NCBI GenBank assembly: GCA_011390275.1
Contig: JAABST010000010.1
Coordinates: 1-64,000 of the forward strand
Direction of reading: 5' to 3'
DNA: 64,000 bases
Source of the DNA: Geitlerinema sp. S16
GTDB taxonomy: Bacteria > Cyanobacteriota > Cyanobacteriia > Cyanobacteriales > Geitlerinemataceae
The notes under the pieces were generated by a model. The model made no database searches. It was not told the DNA's origin and saw nothing but the letters and a program-made list of their open reading frames with translations. Below are positions 57,879 through 64,000 of the stretch, in pieces. Position 1 is the stretch's first letter, and each line of letters starts with the position of its first letter. Both the position numbers and the translations under genes were made by a program.

Positions 57879-58158
57879 TTTAAGCGCCATTTCGTTGCTA
57901 TTTCGACCTGCAATTCGAGATTGGCCTGCCCCAGTAACGATGCCGTTTGCACGATCGACAATCGCGATCGTCTGTCCTTATACGAAATCCGCTTGTGCAT
58001 AATCTTAGATCGTCGCTCTAGGTGGACACCGCACTTCGACTCCGCTCAGTGCTCATCGATGTTTTTGTATTTTTCTGATACAGAACCGGATTTCGTCTTA
58101 GAGAGGCGGGGGGCGCTATGCTGTGGCGAGAGAATCGAACGAAAGTAAAGCGAGAATT
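57879..58158. other. Intergenic region with a CTTCGACTCCGCTCA repeat
   Basis: About 280 bases. It contains GCACTTCGACTCCGCTCAGT at 58030-58049, the third copy of the repeat found twice near the window start. No other element seen. Confidence 0.6.
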
Positions 58159-58668
58159 GTGACCGATCCGATCTTTTGGTTGGGGCTATCGTTGGGCTGT
58201 GTGGCGCTGGGATTGCTGCTGTTGTGTGTGGCAATGTTGCCCGCTGCGCGAGACCTACAACGTGCAGCGCGTAGCCTAGAACGTCTAGCCGACACCCTCA
58301 ACCGTGAGCTACCCGCAACCCTGGAATCGTTTCGGAAAACGGGTCTCGAACTGGGCGATTTAACCGAAAATGTGACGAGCAGCGTTCGCAATGCCAGCGA
58401 AACCCTTGGTCATGTCAACGATAGTGTTTCAACGGTGCGCCGCCAAACCCAACGCGCTCATGGTACGGCTCGGGGGGCGATCGCCGGGATTCGCGCGGCG
58501 TGGCGGGTTCTCCGCGATCACGATCCATCGGATTTTCCCCAGGACGATCGCTGCGATTCGCCAGCGGATTACGACACAACTGACCCAAGCCGTGTGCGTC
58601 GCGATCGCAAACAGGAACGTGAACCCCGCTATCAACCCGACTCCTATGACGATGATGTTGAAAACTGA
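58159..58668 (+). CDS. DUF948-like membrane protein
   Basis: 169 residues from a GTG at 58159 (MTDPIFWLGL, the family-like start); an in-frame GTG at 58123 would add 12 residues. An N-terminal membrane helix (LGLSLGCVALGLLLLCVAMLPA) is followed by a long amphipathic helix (LQRAARSLERLADTLNRELPATLESF). A methyl-accepting-like helical repeat (DLTENVTSSVRNASETLGHVNDSVSTV) comes next. The tail is charged and disordered. It pairs with the upstream YtxH-like gene. Function unknown. Confidence 0.78.
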   Translation: MTDPIFWLGLSLGCVALGLLLLCVAMLPAARDLQRAARSLERLADTLNRELPATLESFRKTGLELGDLTENVTSSVRNASETLGHVNDSVSTVRRQTQRAHGTARGAIAGIRAAWRVLRDHDPSDFPQDDRCDSPADYDTTDPSRVRRDRKQEREPRYQPDSYDDDVEN

Positions 58669-58750
58669 GGCCATATCGAAGAGTTTGTTGTGTGGTATTG
58701 ATGCGCGTGAGCGTTAATGTGGAATTTCGATGAACGTGCAAACGAGGCGA

Positions 58751-59338
58751 TCAGTTGCAATCGCGATGAACCACGGGCTGGGCTTCAGGTTTGATGACTT
58801 GAATTAACGCCTCGATCGCATGGTGCGCCGTCAATTCGGGCGATTCTGCATTGGTGCTGGTGATCCGCGCATCCGCCTGGGCATATCGATCGCGGCGTTC
58901 GGCGAGCAGTTCCGCCAGTTTGGCTTTGGGATCAGGATTGTCCAATAGTGGGCGATTGGCGTCACCACAGACCCGATCGAACAAATCATCGATCGACACA
59001 TCTAGCCACAACACCGACCCCTGGCGCATTTGCCCCCAATTGCGATCGTCCTTGACAATGCCGCCGCCGGTTGCGACCACCGTGCGCTGAAAGGCCACCA
59101 CCTGACCCAGCACCTGCGCTTCGATCGCTCGAAATCCTGCCTCTCCCTCAGCAGCGAAAATCTCGGGGATGGTCGTTTGGGTGACCTGCTCAATAATGGT
59201 GTCGGTATCAACAAAACGGTAGCCGAGATCGCGGGCAATCAACTTACCGATCGTGCTTTTGCCTGAACCCATCATGCCCACTAGGTAGACATTGATTCCT
59301 TTTAATCCATGGGCGAGCAGTGTTCCGGAGTCTGACAT
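58751..59338 (-). CDS. aroK: Shikimate kinase
   Basis: 195 residues from the ATG at 59338 (MSDSGTLLAHGLKGINVYLVG); the frame extends to 59554, but without family sequence. AroK phosphorylates shikimate for aromatic amino acid synthesis. Walker A is GMMGSGKST (21-29). Shikimate-binding motifs are DTDTIIE, FRAIE (normally FR.xE) and GGGIV; the lid carries NRPLLDN. It is followed by a small gap to the convergent DUF948 gene. Confidence 0.95.
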   Translation of the reverse strand: MSDSGTLLAHGLKGINVYLVGMMGSGKSTIGKLIARDLGYRFVDTDTIIEQVTQTTIPEIFAAEGEAGFRAIEAQVLGQVVAFQRTVVATGGGIVKDDRNWGQMRQGSVLWLDVSIDDLFDRVCGDANRPLLDNPDPKAKLAELLAERRDRYAQADARITSTNAESPELTAHHAIEALIQVIKPEAQPVVHRDCN

Positions 59339-59426
59339 AGTGACGCTGGGCAGAGTGTAATGGTGGTTCGTAAGCGAGATTGAATCTCGGTTGAATATCG
59401 TAGTATGCCGAGGGGTTAGACGCCCG

Positions 59427-59861
59427 TTAGTCGAAGGGTGTATCGCGATCGGGGTTGGATTCGATCTGTGATTTGATCGCGTCCGCTTCGTAGAGTTCGA
59501 GCGGTAAATCATCGGGATCGTGAAAGAATGTGAAGCGGCGATCGGTGAGTTCATCTAGGCGAATCGGCTCCGTTGCGATGCCTTTGTCGGTGAGTTGTGC
59601 CACGGCGGCATCGAGGTCGGTGACGCGAAAGGCGAGGTGACGCAGGCCGCAGGCTTCGGGGCGGGTTGGGCGCGAGGGCGGATCGGGAAAGGAGAAGAGT
59701 TCGATTTGCGTGTGATCGCCGACCTGCAAATCCAGTTTGTAGGATTGGCGATCGGCACGATAGGTTTCGCGTATCACCGCAAAGCCCAAAACTTCGGTGT
59801 AGAACTGCTTCGATCGGGCGTAATTCGAGGCAATAATGGCGACGTGATGAATATCCATCAT
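59427..59861 (-). CDS. VOC-family (glyoxalase-like) protein
   Basis: 144 residues. One glyoxalase/bleomycin-resistance fold: IHHVAIIASNYARSKQFYTEVLGF, a metal-ligand His in the first strand, QIELFSFPDPPSRP with the Glu, LRHLAFRVTDLDAAVAQL with the second His, and LPLELYE with the last Glu. All four candidate metal ligands are present. It is closest in pattern to the YaeR/SMU.1112c-like group found next to tRNA genes in other bacteria; the substrate is unknown. Confidence 0.88.
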   Translation of the reverse strand: MMDIHHVAIIASNYARSKQFYTEVLGFAVIRETYRADRQSYKLDLQVGDHTQIELFSFPDPPSRPTRPEACGLRHLAFRVTDLDAAVAQLTDKGIATEPIRLDELTDRRFTFFHDPDDLPLELYEADAIKSQIESNPDRDTPFD

Positions 59862-59958
59862 GATTCAAAACTGATTTTTTGAAGTGGACGTTATTGAATA
59901 TTAAAGAATATTAAATGAGCGAAGGATTGAGCATTCTCAAACACAATCAAACACAAAA

Positions 59959-59994
59959 CAACACCTCTGATTTGATCATGCCTCAGAGGTGTTG
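59959..59994 (-). terminator. Terminator of the ATPase-PGPGW unit
   Basis: Perfect 12-bp stem CAACACCTCTGA/TCAGAGGTGTTG with a 12-base loop. On the minus strand it is followed by TTTTGTGTTTG. It lies downstream of the small PGPGW-like gene. Confidence 0.7.
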
Positions 59995-60055
59995 ATGTGG
60001 AGATATTGAGTTAAGCACGCCGGGTAAACCCGTGGCTAACGCAGTAACCTTAGAG

Positions 60056-60097
60056 CTTTGAGGTTTTCAAATGAGGTTTTTAAAACCTCAAAGGTCT
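60056..60097. repeat. CTTTGAGGTTTT hairpin
   Basis: CTTTGAGGTTTT (60056-60067) pairs with AAAACCTCAAAG (60082-60093). An inner copy GAGGTTTTTAAAACCTC is also palindromic. The right arm CCTCAAAGGTCT also occurs at 20865-20876. Confidence 0.7.
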
Positions 60098-60135
60098 CTA
60101 GCCTCGTGATCCATCTCATGCTTGACTTGGGCGAC

Positions 60136-60324
60136 TTAGCCGATCGCATCAAAACAAAATCCAGCCAAGATCAAAAACGGCACACCGGGCAACACAGGCA
60201 TTACCAAGCCGACCATACCGATAACAGCGCAGACCGCACCGACCACGCGGAGGGCGTGATTTTTGAATTCATTGATCGGTTCAGGTAGCGAAAAACCAGC
60301 GTTGTTCATTGTTGTCGTAGACAT
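60136..60324 (-). CDS. Small PGPGW/YbaN-like membrane protein
   Basis: 62 residues. After a polar leader (MSTTTMNNAGFSLPEP) there is a hydrophobic hairpin VVGAVCAVIGMVGLVMPVLPGVPFLILAGFCF with the PVLPGVPFLI turn typical of PGPGW and DUF454-type small transmembrane proteins. It is about half of a DUF454 protein but appears complete for the shorter family. It lies 64 bases downstream of the P-type ATPase on the same strand and is probably co-transcribed with it. Confidence 0.65.
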   Translation of the reverse strand: MSTTTMNNAGFSLPEPINEFKNHALRVVGAVCAVIGMVGLVMPVLPGVPFLILAGFCFDAIG

Positions 60325-60388
60325 GGGAAATACCTATAGAAAGAGTGGATTTAAAGATAATGTTTCGCTAATTTCTGAGCTGACCATA

Positions 60389-62839
60389 TTAGCTGACACG
60401 TAGATCTTCAAAGGTGACAGGATCGCCAGAGTCGCGATCGCTCCCATTTGAGGATTGCCCACCGTGGGTTGAACTCAGGACGGAACCCTTGCTTGAACCG
60501 TTTCGCGCTGAGCCTTTGGCTGAACCGTTCGACCCGTTCGACCCGTTTGTCGCGGACAGAGCGGCCTCGGCACTATCTGCCGATGTATTGGAAATCTGCA
60601 CCGATGCCTTTTGCAAAATGCTCGGATCTTTGACGAAGTCCGGCACATTGTCGGGACCCAGCAACGGACGCAGACCATTGAGTTCGGCCAAGATCGCCGA
60701 GCCGTTATTAATCGCGACGGCCAACACCGGATCGAGCACAAAGATAACGCCCAGGATCATCGCCCCGAGGTTCGGCACAGCCACGATCGCCGTGTTCTGC
60801 CAGACCACATCCATCGTCTGCTTCGCGATCCGGATCGCCATAATCAGGCTGGCGATATTGTCATCCATCAGCACGATATCCGCTGTTTCCCGTGCCATAT
60901 CCGTCGCCGACGCGAACGAAATCGAGACATCCGCGTGAGCCAGCGCCGCCGAATCGTTAATGCCGTCCCCGACAAAAGCGATCGTCTTGCCGCTATCGTG
61001 AATCGACTTCACCACCTCGACCTTACGCTCGGGGAAGGCTTCAGCGTAGACATTTTGCGGCGGAATGCCCAGCTCGGCAGCGATCGCCTCGGCCACGGGC
61101 TGCACATCACCACTGAGCATGAACGGATTGATGCCTTCACGATGGAGATCGTCGATCACCAGCTTGCTTTCGAGACGCGGCGGATCACGGTAGAGAATCG
61201 CGCCGATCGCCTCGCGATCGGTCGAAACGTAGACCACGGAGCTACCGCCGGTCGTAATCTCGGGATGGGCGCGATGCAGTTTCGACAGATTGATATTTTG
61301 CTTGTCCATCAGACGACCGCTGCCAACATACACCGGCTGCTGATCGATCCGCGCCGAAATCCCGAAGCCCACGAGATAATCCCAGTCTTCGCATTCGCGT
61401 AAATCGATGCCGTTTTCGCTGGCATGACGGACGATCGCCTCGGCGACCGGGTGCGTCAAACCCTGTTCAGCGGTGGCGGCGATTGCCAAGATATCGGCAT
61501 CGGAATATTTGCGATTGAGGGTGCAAATATCGACCACCTCGGCGTGGCCTTGGGTCAGTGTGCCGGTTTTGTCGAAGACGATCGTATCCACCCGCGCGAG
61601 CATCTCGATCGCGCGACCGCTGCGAATAAATACGCCCTGACGCGCCGCATAGGTCAGCGCCGACAAAATCGCCGTCGGCACCGAAACGCGAATCCCCGTC
61701 CCAAAATCGAGCGTAATCAGCGAAATACCGCGTGCTGCGCTGCCCGTCGCCGCCCAGACCGCACCACCGAGAAATAGCGTCGGTAAGACCGCTTGATTGC
61801 CGATTTTTTGGGCGTAATTTTCGATGCGCGTGTCATGAACCGGCGCGGCTTTCATCAGAGCGACGACCAGGCCCGCGCGGGTATTTTCGCCCGTCCGTTC
61901 GACGTTGATGCGGATTGTGCCATCGACGATGAGGGTTGAGGCGTAGACTTCATCGCCAGGGCCACGGGTCACGGGAACCGATTCGCCGGTGAGTTTTTGC
62001 TGATCAATCGTGGCGGTTCCGGTCGCGATGCTGCCATCGATCGGGATTTGGTCACCGGGGAAGACGACGACAATATCGCCTTCAATGACGTTTTTCAGTT
62101 CGACTTCAATGGTTTCGCCATTGCGCTCGACCCGTGCCGTTTTCCCCAGGCAGTCGAGCAGATCGAGGTTGGCGCGGGCTGTGCCACGTGCCGTCAGATC
62201 GCGAATCACTTCACCGGATTCGAGCAAACCCAACATAAAGGCGGGCGGGAAAAAACGCCCCTCAAAGGTGTGCAGGACGATCGCCAGCGAGTCAAGAAAA
62301 TCAACGTTTAACTCGCCTTCTTCCTCGATGCCTTCCCAGGCTCGCAGGAAGGCCGGTATTGATCCCACCAAAATCACCCCTGCAATCAGCCATAGCGGGA
62401 TCGGTATCCCGACGATCGCCCCCAAACTGAGCACCAAACTCAGTACCGGCATCCCCAGCCGTTCGGCGTAGTCGATATCGCTACTTTCTGCCGACGGTTC
62501 CGCAAGGATAATTTCGGTCGATAGTTCGGTATTGGTCGCCTCTTCCAGGCAAGCGATCAGATTGTTCTGTACCTTGCGAGTCGAGACGATCGTGCTGTCA
62601 TAGCAAACGATCAGCGATTTGGCAGGCGGATTCACCCGCGCTTCGGTCACGCCATCGATATTGCTCGCCAACCATTCCAGGCGTGTGGCGTAATCTTCGT
62701 CCCAAGTCAGTTGCGGGACTTGTAGGCGAAATCGTCCGGGGATTGCATGGACGATTTTATAGTCGGGCAAATACAGCGTCGGGTTGGTGATCGAGGTACT
62801 GCCCGTCACCGCAAGAGAATGGGGTCGATCGGCTAACAT
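60389..62839 (-). CDS. P1B-like heavy-metal-type P-type ATPase lacking Cys metal motifs
   Basis: 816 residues. An HMA-like N-terminal domain (about 28-95) has HAIPGRFRLQVP but no CxxC. The P-type core is intact: TGES in the actuator, phosphorylated Asp423 in DKTGTLT, TEQGLTHPVAEA (the HP motif of P1B pumps) and GDGINDSAA. In the membrane segment before the P-domain, where P1B pumps have CPC, SPC or TPC, the sequence is LDFGTGIRVSVPT (about 376-388), without Cys. The transported ion is therefore unclear. The C-terminal about 65 residues are Ser/Gly/Asn-rich (NGSNGSNGS). Flanking DUF5132 and PGPGW genes form a recurring cyanobacterial neighbourhood by my recollection. It likely exports a cation from the cytosol. 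Confidence 0.85.
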   Translation of the reverse strand: MLADRPHSLAVTGSTSITNPTLYLPDYKIVHAIPGRFRLQVPQLTWDEDYATRLEWLASNIDGVTEARVNPPAKSLIVCYDSTIVSTRKVQNNLIACLEEATNTELSTEIILAEPSAESSDIDYAERLGMPVLSLVLSLGAIVGIPIPLWLIAGVILVGSIPAFLRAWEGIEEEGELNVDFLDSLAIVLHTFEGRFFPPAFMLGLLESGEVIRDLTARGTARANLDLLDCLGKTARVERNGETIEVELKNVIEGDIVVVFPGDQIPIDGSIATGTATIDQQKLTGESVPVTRGPGDEVYASTLIVDGTIRINVERTGENTRAGLVVALMKAAPVHDTRIENYAQKIGNQAVLPTLFLGGAVWAATGSAARGISLITLDFGTGIRVSVPTAILSALTYAARQGVFIRSGRAIEMLARVDTIVFDKTGTLTQGHAEVVDICTLNRKYSDADILAIAATAEQGLTHPVAEAIVRHASENGIDLRECEDWDYLVGFGISARIDQQPVYVGSGRLMDKQNINLSKLHRAHPEITTGGSSVVYVSTDREAIGAILYRDPPRLESKLVIDDLHREGINPFMLSGDVQPVAEAIAAELGIPPQNVYAEAFPERKVEVVKSIHDSGKTIAFVGDGINDSAALAHADVSISFASATDMARETADIVLMDDNIASLIMAIRIAKQTMDVVWQNTAIVAVPNLGAMILGVIFVLDPVLAVAINNGSAILAELNGLRPLLGPDNVPDFVKDPSILQKASVQISNTSADSAEAALSATNGSNGSNGSAKGSARNGSSKGSVLSSTHGGQSSNGSDRDSGDPVTFEDLRVS

Positions 62840-63032
62840 ATCGCGGGCTTGAGTGTCGTGGAGTGGCAGGAGCTAAAGCGGTAGAGCATTCCCTCCGGTC
62901 ACAAACGATCGACAGAACGACAAGTTGCAAACTCAACTTGAGAGCTGTGGATCGATGTGACTGGCTATCAGAGGGCAAAATGGGCAAAATTCGTCTTGAG
63001 GGTCAACCGTCATCATTGACCCTCCAGGCCGA

Positions 63033-63332
63033 CTAGTTCGAGGTGATGTCAACTTGACGGGGCGCGTCACTATTGCGCGTCCGAGCGGCTTCTGCGCGAG
63101 CATCTTCAACCAAACTCTGAAAGTTTAGATTGGCTTCGTCGATCGCGGCTTTTGTATCATCAAACGCTTTGACAGCGCAAACAAGTCCACCTTTGGTGGC
63201 TTCGCGAATGGAGTCCGAAAACTCGTCGCAGGCTTTTTGCGTTTGCTCTTGGGATTTACCGAGGAGCGAGCTGATTGCACCAGCGACAACGAGGCCGATG
63301 CCACCAAAAATTGCGATTTCTACGGGTTCCAT
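63033..63332 (-). CDS. Small DUF5132-type membrane protein
   Basis: 99 residues from the ATG at 63332 (MEPVEIAIFGGIGLVVAGAISSLLG). An N-terminal glycine-rich membrane segment is followed by an amphipathic region (ACDEFSDSIREATKGGLVCAVKAFDDTKAAIDEANLNFQSLVEDARAEA) whose end resembles the FxDLVAEARAE signature of DUF5132. A start at 63470 would add a polar leader. It lies 193 bases ahead of the P-type ATPase on the same strand. Confidence 0.65.
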   Translation of the reverse strand: MEPVEIAIFGGIGLVVAGAISSLLGKSQEQTQKACDEFSDSIREATKGGLVCAVKAFDDTKAAIDEANLNFQSLVEDARAEAARTRNSDAPRQVDITSN

Positions 63333-63682
63333 GTTGGTTCGGGGATGAGTTCTGGGTCGAGATGGATGTGGTCGCTGTGGGATCGTAGGCGCACCGGTTA
63401 ATCGACACGCCAGGGATCGCGACAACACGATCGCTTGCCCCATTGTAGCGGAGGCATCCAGCTCGTCCATTCCTAATTAATTCTACGTACATCTCAACCA
63501 GATCCGCCATAAAAATAGGCATGTCTGAAACAGGCCTAGATTCCGAAATATTAAAGAGCAAGGAGTCCAAGTGAATGAATGGAAGCCTTTGCTACGCATC
63601 GTAATCCATTCATTAGATTGGGCTACTTAGAAGTATTAAAAGATATGAAGTATCAAATACAAAATACATTAATCTAATCCGC
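63333..63682. other. Intergenic region between two DUF5132-type genes
   Basis: 350 bases, AT-rich at about 63530-63680. There is no gene with support. It contains a near repeat AATCCATTCATTAGAT / ATGAATGGA around 63570-63615. Confidence 0.4.
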
Positions 63683-63976
63683 CTAATCTGAGTCGATCTC
63701 AACCTCTGTCGGAGATGACGCCGATGATGCTGATGGATCACCCGTACGACGATCGGCCTGAGCTTCGGCAACGAGATCTTGAAAGGCTTCGCCGAGTTCA
63801 GAAAAGGCCACTTTTGCCCGATCGGCGAGTTCTAAGCTGAGGACGATCGTCGATTTGGCAAGATTGCGGGTGGTATTGGCGATCGTGTGGCCGAGTACGG
63901 AGTCGATCGCGTTGACGATCGGCGCGAAGACAAGGCCGCCGAGGAGAAAGGCGAGAAGAAGTGGGCCGAATTCCAT
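63683..63976 (-). CDS. DUF5132-domain protein
   Basis: 97 residues. A hydrophobic N-terminus (FGPLLLAFLLGGLVFAPIV) is followed by RNLAKSTIVLSLELADRAKVAFSELGEAFQDLVAEAQAD, the typical amphipathic helix and FQDLVAEAxA end of DUF5132 proteins. An acidic Ser-rich tail closes it. The paralogue at 63033-63332 and the P-type ATPase follow on the same strand, suggesting a gene neighbourhood concerned with the membrane and metals. The role is unknown. Confidence 0.8.
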   Translation of the reverse strand: MEFGPLLLAFLLGGLVFAPIVNAIDSVLGHTIANTTRNLAKSTIVLSLELADRAKVAFSELGEAFQDLVAEAQADRRTGDPSASSASSPTEVEIDSD

Positions 63977-64000
63977 TAGTAATCGTGTGCGGTGTCCTGG

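Overview
The window is a stretch of cyanobacterial chromosome. It carries very many copies of the HIP1-type octamer GCGATCGC and its CGATCG core. The gene set is also cyanobacterial: PetP of cytochrome b6f, a CP12-like protein, Get3d, a protein with a Mo-dependent nitrogenase C-terminal domain, a pix-type phototaxis operon, and a glucosylglycerol synthase/hydrolase pair. The last pair points to a salt-tolerant, probably marine or brackish organism. No rRNA, tRNA or CRISPR array was recognised. The species cannot be named from this sequence.

Layout. 0-4.7 kb: a compositionally mosaic STAND NTPase (effector-associated domain, NB-ARC, TPR), a Uma2-type nuclease fold protein and a lone sugar ABC permease. 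4.8-7.3 kb: an acidic-tailed lipoprotein and a coiled-coil protein. 7.4-10.3 kb: an accessory patch with a decayed PIN toxin, an AT-rich rmuC and a BrnT/BrnA-like pair enclosed by 68-bp direct repeats. 10.4-12.4 kb: htpG. 13-18.4 kb: divergent ggpS and gghA, making and degrading glucosylglycerol. 18.6-20.8 kb: a small DMT/SMR transporter, a TerB-like/nitrogenase-C-domain protein and a methyltransferase. 20.9-24.1 kb: an acetolactate-synthase-like enzyme beside a succinic semialdehyde dehydrogenase; this pair is best read as the 2-oxoglutarate decarboxylase/SSADH bypass of the cyanobacterial TCA cycle. 24.5-35.4 kb: a cysteine-depleted CP12 relative, envelope and membrane proteins, a YvcK/CofD-like protein, a bolA-grx pair and nadA. 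35.5-47.9 kb: pixG-H-I-J-L. 48.9-59.9 kb: housekeeping and small genes (petP, get3d, rsmH, murA, a J-protein, aroK). 60.1-64 kb: a Cys-less P1B-like P-type ATPase with a PGPGW-type protein and two DUF5132-type proteins.

The most striking item is the pix locus. Its receptor PixJ has no membrane segment. It carries four nearly identical cyanobacteriochrome-type GAF domains spaced exactly 183 residues apart, each with the bilin-attachment Cys-His and the Trp, Asp, Arg-Tyr and His residues at the spacing expected for red/green CBCRs. A fifth GAF follows with an inserted loop that brings a second cysteine. Signals should pass to PixL (CheA-type kinase with its own receiver), PixI (CheW), PixH (CheY) and PixG (PATAN-REC), and so to type IV pilus motility.

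The window also holds several families of small mobile or palindromic repeats. One is a 124-125 bp MITE with TA target duplications in three copies, two of which sit exactly on TAG stop codons (nadA and petP). Others are a 93-bp element with 13-bp inverted ends, a 101-bp CCCTCACCC element and a GGTGGGCA(A/T)TGCCCACC palindrome family.
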